9,810 nucleotides of DNA from an uncultured Eubacteriales bacterium. GTDB taxonomy: Bacteria > Bacillota > Clostridia > Lachnospirales > Lachnospiraceae. The notes beneath the pieces were generated by a model. It was given only the letters and a program-made list of their open reading frames with translations. It was not told the DNA's origin and did no database searches. Each line of letters begins with the position of its first letter. Within the stretch, counting starts at the first letter, position 1. Location: positions 1-9,810 of the forward strand of contig ONWK01000365.1 in NCBI GenBank assembly GCA_900321505.1, in the 5' to 3' direction. Positions 1 to 6,485 of this stretch are shown one piece after another. The position numbers and the translations under genes are program-made.

Positions 1-203
1 ACAGTGGAGATCTGGACTGGATGAGAGAGATCATTCACACATACCGGCTTACAGGGCGCTGCGGTATTTTTGCCGGGGCGGTTTTCGGACGCATCACGCC
101 GGAGGAGATCGTGGATTATCTTGGTTCGTACAGGATGAATGAGGTAAGACTGCAGCTTCAGCTGCATAAATATATATGGGACCCGGAAAAAAGAGGGGTC
201 TAG
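1..203 (+). CDS. queE: 7-carboxy-7-deazaguanine synthase QueE, C-terminal fragment
   Basis: This is the 3' end of a gene that enters from the left edge. The reading frame is open from base 3 and ends at TAG 201-203, giving about 66 residues. QueE is a radical-SAM enzyme that converts 6-carboxytetrahydropterin to 7-carboxy-7-deazaguanine in the preQ0/queuosine pathway. The radical-SAM cysteine motif would lie upstream and is not visible. The call rests on the C-terminal signature: a VFGRI..EEIV stretch, then a QLQLHKYIW block, and a terminal KRGV. This resembles the LPQLH..LWG..RGV ending I recall for Bacillus QueE. The next gene, queC, performs the following pathway step, which supports the call. 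The ATG at 21 is an internal methionine, not the start. Confidence 0.85.
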   Translation, partial: SGDLDWMREIIHTYRLTGRCGIFAGAVFGRITPEEIVDYLGSYRMNEVRLQLQLHKYIWDPEKRGV

Positions 204-205
204 GA

Positions 206-263
206 AAGGAGAAAACACGCGTTTCGCTGTATCAGCTGCAGCGGGAGGCGCGTTTGTTATGTT
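206..263 (+). promoter_or_regulatory. Leader hairpin between queE and queC with distant Shine-Dalgarno
   Basis: The queC ATG (264) has no well-spaced ribosome binding site: GGGAGG at 243-248 is 15 nt away. A better AAGGAG lies at 206-211 but is 52 nt away in linear sequence. Bases 214-258 between them can fold. AAC 214-216 pairs with GTT 256-258, ACGCG 217-221 with CGCGT 249-253, and CGCTG 225-229 with CAGCG 239-243, with a 9-nt loop at 230-238. When folded, AAGGAG is about 7 nt from the ATG and GGGAGG is mostly buried in an internal loop. It does not look like the preQ1-I riboswitch consensus as I know it. The pairing is seen in the sequence; the function is inference. Confidence 0.4.
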
Positions 264-941
264 ATGAAAAAAAAGAAAAAAGCACTTGTGGTACACAGCG
301 GGGGGCAGGATTCCACCACCTGTCTGCTCCTGGCGCTGAAGGAATACGAGGAAGTGGAGGCCATAGCCTTTGATTATGGTCAGCGGCATAAGAAGGAGCT
401 GGAATGTGCCGCGGAGATATGCAAAAAGTTGGGTGTAAAGCAGACGGTACTTCCTATGAATGAGCTTAATATGCTGGCACCCAACGCTCTTACCAGGGAT
501 GAGATAGCGGTGGATACGGACGCGCCGGAAGAAGGAACGCCAAATACCTTTGTAGAGGGCAGAAATCTGGTATTCCTTACTTATGCGGCCATTTATGCAA
601 AGACTCATGGGATAAAGGATATCTTCACGGGTGTGGGACAGAGCGATTTTTCAGGCTATCCGGACTGTCGTGATATTTTCATCAAGTCCCTGAATGTGAC
701 GCTTAATCTTGCAATGGAATATGAATTCAATCTTATCACGCCGCTTATGTGGCTGGATAAGGAGGAAACCTGGGAGCTGGCAGATCAGCTTGGGGGCTTT
801 GAGCTTGTGCGTGATATGACCCTGACCTGTTATAACGGTATTCCGGGAGAGGGCTGCGGAAACTGCCCGGCATGTAAACTCAGAAAGAGAGGATATGACA
901 GTTATGTCCAGAAAAAAGCTGATATTCATAGTGAATCCTAA
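264..941 (+). CDS. queC: 7-cyano-7-deazaguanine (preQ0) synthase QueC
   Basis: This 225-residue cytoplasmic enzyme converts 7-carboxy-7-deazaguanine to preQ0 using ATP and ammonia, the step after QueE. The ATP-pyrophosphatase PP-loop SGGQDS is at residues 12-17, right after the basic N-terminus. The family motif GQSDFSGYPDCR lies mid-protein. The structural zinc site is C189-x8-C198-x2-C201-x2-C204. The length is normal for the family. The ATG at 264 puts the PP-loop at the expected distance, and I see no alternative start just upstream. A three-codon reading frame, ATG-TTA-TGA at 259-267, overlaps the start. The last 38 bases overlap the lipid kinase gene, so the C-terminal tail after the zinc site is encoded in doubly used DNA. 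The preQ0 made here would feed queuosine synthesis; the later genes are not in view. Confidence 0.95.
   Translation: MKKKKKALVVHSGGQDSTTCLLLALKEYEEVEAIAFDYGQRHKKELECAAEICKKLGVKQTVLPMNELNMLAPNALTRDEIAVDTDAPEEGTPNTFVEGRNLVFLTYAAIYAKTHGIKDIFTGVGQSDFSGYPDCRDIFIKSLNVTLNLAMEYEFNLITPLMWLDKEETWELADQLGGFELVRDMTLTCYNGIPGEGCGNCPACKLRKRGYDSYVQKKADIHSES
886..892 (+). promoter_or_regulatory. Ribosome binding site of the lipid kinase, inside queC
   Basis: The sequence AGAGAGG lies inside the queC coding region. It is 11 nt before the ATG at 904 but only 2 nt before the ATG at 895, so it favours 904 as the real start. Because the site is covered by ribosomes translating queC, the two genes are probably translationally coupled. 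Confidence 0.55.
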
Positions 942-1893
942 GGCAGGAAAATCCACGCTGAAGAATAAGATCATTGAGGTTGTGGATGTATTCTCCCGCG
1001 GAGGCTACGAAGTGGAGTTATATACCACCAAGTCGGCGGAGGATGCCGAGAACCACATCGCTGCGGTGGGAGATCAGTATGACAGGATCGTGATCGCCGG
1101 CGGCGACGGTTCCATGGATAATGCGGTAACCGGTATAATGCGCCTTAAGGAAAAATGTGACACAGTACCGCCTCTCGGATATATTCCCTGCGGCTCCACC
1201 AATGATTATGCAAGAAGCCTCTGCATAAGCCTGGATCCGGAGAGAGCTGCACGCCAGATAGTGAAGGGTATTCCCTGTCCGGTGGATATCGGAAAGCTGG
1301 GAGACAGACATTTCATCTATGTTGCCGCATTCGGTATATTTACCGAGGTTTCCTATGACACACCCCGCAGGATGAAGGCGGTCCTCGGCCACGGGGCATA
1401 TATGATCGAGGCGGCAAAGTCCCTTAAGAGCATAAAGACCTATAAGCTGAAGGCTTCCTTTGACGGGAGAGAGATAGAGGGTGAATTCCTTTACGGACAG
1501 GTGACCAATTCCAGATCCGTCGGCGGCTTCAGGGCGGTGGGACTCAGGGATATGTCCTTCCATGACGGTGAATTTGAGTGCGTATTCATAAGAAAGCCAA
1601 GGAATCCCATAGAACTGGGACAGCTGCTTAAGACGGCGGTGGTTAATGACCTTAAGGAAGATTATTTAGTTTATGAGAGGGCGAAAGAAGTCATAGTCGA
1701 GGGCGTGGAGGAGATCCCATGGACTGTTGACGGAGAATTTGCCGGGGATTATAAGGAGGCAAAGGTTGAGGATCTGCATAACGCTGTGGAACTGATACTT
1801 GGAAACCGTGCGGTTTACGGCGATCCTGCAGATGAAAGCCTGCAGCCCGTGACAAAAAAGGGGAAAATGGCATCTGAGGCAAAAAAAGCCTGA
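904..1893 (+). CDS. Diacylglycerol kinase family lipid kinase (DgkB/YegS type)
   Basis: This soluble or membrane-peripheral kinase of 329 residues belongs to the DAGK catalytic family, which phosphorylates lipid alcohols such as diacylglycerol using ATP. Motifs seen are the N-terminal IVNPKAG strand-turn (residues 9-15), the nucleotide-binding GGDGS (66-70, a common variant of GGDGT), and GYIPCGSTNDYAR (92-104), which corresponds to the family's IPxGTxNDFAR. A late WTVDGE element matches the C-terminal beta domain. The start was chosen at 904 rather than 895 because of ribosome binding site spacing. The gene overlaps queC by 38 nt and is followed after 27 nt by oppD. The substrate cannot be set from sequence: diacylglycerol salvage is the usual role of DgkB, but YegS-like members act on other lipids. 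The last dozen residues are lysine-rich and probably disordered. Confidence 0.88.
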   Translation: MSRKKLIFIVNPKAGKSTLKNKIIEVVDVFSRGGYEVELYTTKSAEDAENHIAAVGDQYDRIVIAGGDGSMDNAVTGIMRLKEKCDTVPPLGYIPCGSTNDYARSLCISLDPERAARQIVKGIPCPVDIGKLGDRHFIYVAAFGIFTEVSYDTPRRMKAVLGHGAYMIEAAKSLKSIKTYKLKASFDGREIEGEFLYGQVTNSRSVGGFRAVGLRDMSFHDGEFECVFIRKPRNPIELGQLLKTAVVNDLKEDYLVYERAKEVIVEGVEEIPWTVDGEFAGDYKEAKVEDLHNAVELILGNRAVYGDPADESLQPVTKKGKMASEAKKA

Positions 1894-1920
1894 GACTGAC
1901 TGAAAAATGGGGGATACAAT

Positions 1921-2997
1921 ATGGGCAGAACATCCCGTACGATATTGGAAGTAAAGGATCTGGACATATCCTTTAAAATGAGCACCGGGGACGTACATGC
2001 GATCCGCGGGGTTGATTTTAGTGTGGATAAAGGCCAGATCCTTGCACTTGTTGGAGAATCCGGATGCGGAAAGAGCATAACCGTAAAAAGCCTTATGGGC
2101 ATACTCCCCGAAAATGCGGTGATCAATTCGGGTGAGGCTCTGTACCTCAGGGATGGAGAGCAGGTGGAGCTTCTCAGACTGAAGAACTCCGAGAGGCAGA
2201 AGGATATAAACGGTTCAAGGATAGCCATGGTATTTCAGGATCCCATGACATCACTTAATCCTACAATGACCATAGGAAAGCAGCTTATAACCTCCATAAG
2301 GAGCCACGAGAAAGTGCCCCGGAAGGAAGCCTACGCAAGGTCGGTACAGCTGCTCAGAGAGGTGGGCATCACTGATCCCGAGAGGACTATGGATATGTAC
2401 CCGCATCAGCTTTCCGGAGGCATGAGGCAGAGAGTGGTCATAGCGATCTCACTTTCATGTAATCCGGAGATACTGATCTGCGATGAACCCACAACTGCCC
2501 TTGACGTGACCATTCAGGACAGAATACTGGAGCTGATACAGAATATCCAGCGGGCGAGAGGTATCTCGGTCATATTCATAACCCATAATCTTGGCGTGGT
2601 TGCAAAGATCGCCGATTTCGTGGGAGTAATGTACGCGGGAAGGATCATAGAATACGGAAATGTATTTGATATATTCTATGATCCGAGGCATCCCTATACC
2701 TGGGGACTGCTTTCTGCGGTTCCCGAGGTATCTGACGATAAGGGAGATCTTTATACGATACCCGGGACTCCGCCCAACCTGGCGGAGGAGATAGTGGGCG
2801 ACGCATTCGCACCCAGAAATCCCTATGCGCTGGCAGTTGATTTTAAGGCGGAACCGCCTAAATTCCAGCTGAGCTCAACGCATTATGTATATTCATGGCT
2901 GGCTGATGAACGTGCTCCCAGGGTGGAAATGCCTGAAAGCCTGAAGGAGAGGATCAGACGTATGGAAGAGGAGGGATTTGACTATGTCGATAAGTAA
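1921..2997 (+). CDS. oppD: Oligopeptide ABC transporter ATP-binding protein OppD
   Basis: This is one of the two cytoplasmic ATPases that power the oligopeptide importer, pairing with OppF beneath OppB and OppC. It has 358 residues, slightly longer than typical. Walker A GESGCGKS is at 45-52, the Q-loop VFQDPMTSLNP at 104-114, the ABC signature LSGGM at 164-168, Walker B ILICDE at 184-189, and the switch histidine is H222. The oligopeptide-transporter C-terminal extension begins at the HPYT motif near residue 258. The four cysteines often found in this extension are replaced by D294, N300, D307 and S325. The start is supported by a GGGGG-type ribosome binding site at about 1909-1913. Its 3' end overlaps oppF by 14 nt. 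The operon shape and partners argue for oligopeptides rather than nickel or dipeptides, but substrate range is not proven. Confidence 0.93.
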   Translation: MGRTSRTILEVKDLDISFKMSTGDVHAIRGVDFSVDKGQILALVGESGCGKSITVKSLMGILPENAVINSGEALYLRDGEQVELLRLKNSERQKDINGSRIAMVFQDPMTSLNPTMTIGKQLITSIRSHEKVPRKEAYARSVQLLREVGITDPERTMDMYPHQLSGGMRQRVVIAISLSCNPEILICDEPTTALDVTIQDRILELIQNIQRARGISVIFITHNLGVVAKIADFVGVMYAGRIIEYGNVFDIFYDPRHPYTWGLLSAVPEVSDDKGDLYTIPGTPPNLAEEIVGDAFAPRNPYALAVDFKAEPPKFQLSSTHYVYSWLADERAPRVEMPESLKERIRRMEEEGFDYVDK

Positions 2998-3919
2998 GAA
3001 GGAATTACTTAACGTCCGTGATCTCTGCATGTATTTCGACACCGCGGGAAAGCGTATCCATGCGTCCGAGCATATCAGCTTCACTATCCATGAAGGCGAG
3101 ACCTTCGGGCTGGTAGGAGAATCGGGAAGCGGCAAATCCACCATCGGGAAATGCATTATAGGCCTGAACAAGGCGACCTCCGGAAGTATTACATTTGACG
3201 GAGAGGAGCTTACAGGGATCAGGAACAGAAAGGAATACAGGAAGAAGCTGAAGGATATTCAGATGATCTTTCAGGATCCCATGTCATCACTGAACCCTAA
3301 GAAGAAGGTGGGAGAGATAATAAGGGAGGCGCTGGTGATCCAGGGCATCGGAAAAACAAGGGAGGAGCAGGAGAAGATAGTCGGAGAGATGATGGAGAAG
3401 GTACGCATCCCTGTTGCCTACAGTAACCGTTATCCCAGGAATTTCTCCGGCGGTCAGAGGCAGAGAATAGGCATCGCCAGGGCTCTTGTGGTTAATCCGA
3501 GACTTATAATAGCCGACGAATGCATTGCGGCACTGGACGCTTCCGTACAGGCCCAGATCGTAAATATGCTGAGGGACATAAAGAAGGAGATGGGTACATC
3601 ATTTCTCTTCATTTCCCATGATCTGTCCATGGTGCGCTTCCTGTCTGACAGGATAGGGGTGCTGCATCTCGGATATCTTCTTGAGGTGGGAACATCGGAG
3701 GAGATATTTAACGATCCTGTACACCCATACACAAAAAGCCTTCTTTCGGCCATACCCAGGATGAATCCTCTGGTTCAGAGGGAAAAGAGCCTTTATGATT
3801 ACGGTACTTCCGGGATAGATTACGGCCTTGGGACCATTCACAGCATCTCACCTACACATGAGGTGAGATGTACTGATGCGGAGCTTTTGATGTGGAGAGG
3901 AGGCAAAGATGAAAAATAA
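2984..3919 (+). CDS. oppF: Oligopeptide ABC transporter ATP-binding protein OppF
   Basis: This is the second ATPase of the importer (311 residues), forming the heterodimer with OppD. Walker A GESGSGKST is at 45-53, the Q-loop IFQDPMSSLNP at 95-105, the signature FSGGQRQR at 154-161, and Walker B LIIADE at 174-179. The residue after the catalytic glutamate is cysteine (DEC) where most members have proline (DEP). HPYTKSLLSAIP and the closing PTHEV..C..AELLMW block are typical of the OppF C-terminus. The ATG at 2984 is chosen because GAGGAGGG at 2968-2975 lies 8 nt upstream; a TTG at 2978 is in frame but poorly placed. It overlaps oppD by 14 nt and oppA by 11 nt, indicating coupled translation of the complex. 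Confidence 0.93.
   Translation: MSISKKELLNVRDLCMYFDTAGKRIHASEHISFTIHEGETFGLVGESGSGKSTIGKCIIGLNKATSGSITFDGEELTGIRNRKEYRKKLKDIQMIFQDPMSSLNPKKKVGEIIREALVIQGIGKTREEQEKIVGEMMEKVRIPVAYSNRYPRNFSGGQRQRIGIARALVVNPRLIIADECIAALDASVQAQIVNMLRDIKKEMGTSFLFISHDLSMVRFLSDRIGVLHLGYLLEVGTSEEIFNDPVHPYTKSLLSAIPRMNPLVQREKSLYDYGTSGIDYGLGTIHSISPTHEVRCTDAELLMWRGGKDEK
3844..3870 (+). repeat. Perfect 10-bp inverted repeat in the 3' end of oppF
   Basis: CATCTCACCT (3844-3853) and AGGTGAGATG (3861-3870) are exact reverse complements separated by a 7-nt loop. They lie inside the oppF codons for the conserved SISPTHEVRC block, 38 nt before the oppA start. There is no run of T after the second arm, so it is not an intrinsic terminator. 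A role in stabilising or processing the mRNA at the oppF/oppA junction is possible, but chance plus codon constraint cannot be excluded. Confidence 0.5.
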
Positions 3920-5537
3920 GCTGGGTAAAAAGCTGATTCTTCTGTGCCTGCTTCTTATAACAGGAGGTTTTACAGGCTGCGGTAAAGGTGGGAATAAGGA
4001 GTATTCCGCTGAGCTGAACAAGGTTCTCAACGGATCGCCGGAAACCATAGATCCTCAGCTCTGCGGCGACACTCTTTCTGCGGAAGTGATCTCTTATTTT
4101 ACCGGAACACTGTATACGTACAATACAGACAGAGAGCTTTGCCCGGGTCTTGCGGAAAGCCGTGAAGTATCGGAGGACGGGTGTACATATACCTATCATC
4201 TCAGGGAAGGACTTAAATGGAGTGACGGTACGCCTCTTACAGCAGAAGATTTTGTTTATGGCTTTCAGAGACTTGCAGATCCGACTACCGGGAGCGGTTC
4301 GGTTTATTATATAACCGATTGCTGTGAAGTGAAAAATGCAGACGAAATAAATGCAGGAGAGCTTCCGGTGAGTGAACTGGGAGTTTCCGCACCTGACAAC
4401 AGAACATTTATAGTTGAGCTTGAATCGCCATGTCCTTATTTCGATTCGCTTACCACCCAGTGTCCGCTTGCTCCGTGCAGCAGGGCGTTCCGGAATTCCT
4501 GCGGAGATTCCTTTGCTACCAGTCCTGATACGGTGCTTTGCTGCGGACCTTATATTCTGGACAGGTATGAACCGCTTGCTGCCCAGATCCATTTTGTGAA
4601 GAATCCGAATTATTACAATGCGGATTCTGTTGCGATTGAAGGACTTAATCTTCAGGTGGTCGCAAATATGCAGCAGGCGATGATGTGCTATCAGGCAGGC
4701 AGCATGGATATTGTAAATGTCAGCGGAGAACTGGCAGAGCTTGCCGTGGATGACCCGCATCTTCAGGTGTTCGACACGGCAGGAACATTTTTCCTGGACC
4801 TGGATCTCAGGAATAATGAAGCTCTGGGAAACGTGAATATCAGGAGAGCGCTGTCAAAGAGCCTTGACCGGGAGAGTGTTGTTAAGAATGTTCTCCGTAC
4901 AGGCTATTCCGCGCTTACAAGGATAAACCCGCCCAATTTTTATTTGGATACGGATGGAGAGGATTTTGCCGGAGATGATGACATGTATGATGAGTATCTC
5001 GGTTATGATCCTGACAAGGCAAGGGAATACTGGAATAAGGGACTGGAGGAGCTGGGTGTAGAAAGCATCACACTGGAGATGATGTTCTATTCGAGCATGC
5101 AGTCGGTTGCTGAGGTTTTCTCAAACCAGATGATCAATAATCTGCCGGGTCTTACAGTGAATCTGAAGCCTGTATCCGCCAAGGAATACACCAGAGCAAA
5201 GGGTGCGGGGGAATATGAGATGCTTCTTTACGGGTGGGTGGCGGATTATGCCGATCCGACGGCATTTTATATGCTTTATGTGAGCAGCGCGTGTCCGGTG
5301 GGATATGACAACCCGGATTTTGATAAATTGTTCAGTGAGACGGGAACAGAGACAGATACTGCCAAAAGAAATGAGATGCTTCATAAGCTTGAAGATATGC
5401 TGTGCGAGGATGTAGTCTGCTTACCTCTTTTCTCCACCAATTCGGCATTCCTTATTGCAGATGGTGTTACTGGCATGCAGTTGTATCCTACCGGAGCAGT
5501 TGTGGTCGTAACAGGCCTGAGTAAGGAGGTGAGATAG
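3909..5537 (+). CDS. oppA: Oligopeptide-binding lipoprotein OppA (SBP family 5)
   Basis: This is the extracytoplasmic receptor that captures peptides and delivers them to OppBC; it has 542 residues. The N-terminus is a lipoprotein signal: basic residues (K2, K4, K7, K8), a hydrophobic run at 9-18, and a lipobox GGFTGC with the lipidated cysteine at C24. The -3 phenylalanine is less usual than leucine. The family 5 solute-binding signature LREGLKWSDGTPLTAEDF is at 98-115, and the YGWVADYADP block at 441-450 is also typical. After C24 there are 15 more cysteines, including CC pairs at 138-139 and 211-212, a high number for an exported receptor. GGAGAGGAGG at 3894-3903 supports the ATG at 3909. 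The gene overlaps oppF by 11 nt and shares one base with oppB. Peptide is the best guess for the ligand from the operon. Confidence 0.93.
   Translation: MKNKLGKKLILLCLLLITGGFTGCGKGGNKEYSAELNKVLNGSPETIDPQLCGDTLSAEVISYFTGTLYTYNTDRELCPGLAESREVSEDGCTYTYHLREGLKWSDGTPLTAEDFVYGFQRLADPTTGSGSVYYITDCCEVKNADEINAGELPVSELGVSAPDNRTFIVELESPCPYFDSLTTQCPLAPCSRAFRNSCGDSFATSPDTVLCCGPYILDRYEPLAAQIHFVKNPNYYNADSVAIEGLNLQVVANMQQAMMCYQAGSMDIVNVSGELAELAVDDPHLQVFDTAGTFFLDLDLRNNEALGNVNIRRALSKSLDRESVVKNVLRTGYSALTRINPPNFYLDTDGEDFAGDDDMYDEYLGYDPDKAREYWNKGLEELGVESITLEMMFYSSMQSVAEVFSNQMINNLPGLTVNLKPVSAKEYTRAKGAGEYEMLLYGWVADYADPTAFYMLYVSSACPVGYDNPDFDKLFSETGTETDTAKRNEMLHKLEDMLCEDVVCLPLFSTNSAFLIADGVTGMQLYPTGAVVVVTGLSKEVR
5522..5532 (+). 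promoter_or_regulatory. Near-ideal ribosome binding site of oppB
   Basis: TAAGGAGGTGA is complementary over 11 nt to the usual 3' end of 16S rRNA. It sits inside the last codons of oppA and fixes the GTG at 5537-5539 as the oppB start, which shares a base with the oppA stop TAG (5535-5537). Confidence 0.8.
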
Positions 5538-6472
5538 TGGCGAGATATCTTATCAAACGAGTCATCATCTCTATTGTCACCCTGTTTGTGATACTGCTGG
5601 TGCTTTTCCTGCTGCTGCAGTTAATGCCGGGCTCACCCTTCAACGATCAAAAGCTTTCGGCAGATCAGATACAGGTACTGAAGGAAAAATACGGGCTTGA
5701 CCAGCCGGTTATCATACAGTTTTTCAGGTATGTAGGAAATATGCTGAAGGGGGATTTGGGAGTAAGCTATGCGCTTTCTCCGAATACACCGATCACAACG
5801 CTGCTGGCGGATCGTTTTCCCATAACCATACGTATTGGTTTTTTCAGCATGATATTCGGTACGCTGGCCGGTCTTTTGCTGGGCTTTCTTACGGCATTCT
5901 TTAAAAACAGGGTGCTGAATTTCTTCTATCATCTTCTGACACTGCTGGGAATAGCTATCCCTTCATACCTTTTTGCCATGTTCTTCTCATATTTCCTTGG
6001 CTATAAGGGAGAGATTTTTCCGCTTCTGTATGATTTCAGAAATCCTGTTTCATCATCGGTTATGCCGGTGATGGCCATGAGCCTTGCGGTAATGGCAGTG
6101 GTGGCGCGTTTCGCCAAAGCAGAAGGAAGTGATGTGCTCAAATCGGATTATGTGCTGCTTGCCAGGTGTCAGGGTATGAGCAACAGCGTCATAATACTGA
6201 AATACATCCTGAGGAATTCACTGATGCCGGTAATTACCGTCATGGCGAGTATCCTTGTCGGACTGCTCACAGGCTCCCTTGTGATAGAGCAGATGTTCTC
6301 GATCCCCGGTGTGGGCGAGCTTCTGACAAATGCCATCAACTCAAATGATTACAGTGTGATCATAGCTCTGAGCTTTGTCTATTCCGCTCTCTATATAGTT
6401 GTGATGCTGATACTTGATGTGCTGTACTGTGTGATAGATCCCAGAGTACGGCTTGGCGGAAAACCGGAATAA
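5537..6472 (+). CDS. oppB: Oligopeptide ABC transporter permease OppB
   Basis: This is one of the two transmembrane subunits forming the peptide channel (311 residues). Six hydrophobic segments are visible at about 8-30, 98-122, 131-155, 172-192, 230-251 and 272-300. The first is followed by the large external loop typical of OppB/DppB, containing MPGSPF and KYGLDQP. The cytoplasmic EAA coupling loop, which docks on the ATPases, is at about 205-229 (LLARCQGMS...). A SIPGVGELL motif follows the fifth segment. The start is GTG at 5537, with a very strong ribosome binding site and a one-base overlap with oppA. oppC follows after 13 nt. Confidence 0.94.
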   Translation: MARYLIKRVIISIVTLFVILLVLFLLLQLMPGSPFNDQKLSADQIQVLKEKYGLDQPVIIQFFRYVGNMLKGDLGVSYALSPNTPITTLLADRFPITIRIGFFSMIFGTLAGLLLGFLTAFFKNRVLNFFYHLLTLLGIAIPSYLFAMFFSYFLGYKGEIFPLLYDFRNPVSSSVMPVMAMSLAVMAVVARFAKAEGSDVLKSDYVLLARCQGMSNSVIILKYILRNSLMPVITVMASILVGLLTGSLVIEQMFSIPGVGELLTNAINSNDYSVIIALSFVYSALYIVVMLILDVLYCVIDPRVRLGGKPE

Positions 6473-6485
6473 GGAGGATAAGAGC

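Noticed and set aside
203..263. preQ1 riboswitch before queC
   Set aside because: The gap lies inside the operon, and I cannot find the preQ1-I core with its C-rich stem and A-rich tail. The hairpin present is better described as a leader structure.
259..267. Three-codon leader ATG-TTA-TGA overlapping the queC start
   Set aside because: GGGAGG is spaced 10 nt before it, so translation is possible, but so short a frame arises easily by chance and nothing else supports it.
269..275. A AAA AAG slippery heptamer in frame at codons 2-4 of queC
   Set aside because: A frameshift so close to the start would yield only a short dead-end peptide, and lysine-rich N-termini make this motif common by chance. 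I see no stimulatory structure just downstream.
1879..1890. GGC-A7-GCC at the end of the lipid kinase gene as a possible terminator
   Set aside because: The stem is only 3 bp and no T-tract follows in the plus direction; the oppD ribosome binding site starts soon after, so read-through is expected.
3852..4760. Open frame of 302 codons on the minus strand across the oppF/oppA junction
   Set aside because: It is antisense to clear OppF and OppA coding sequence; the product is basic, low-complexity and unlike any family.
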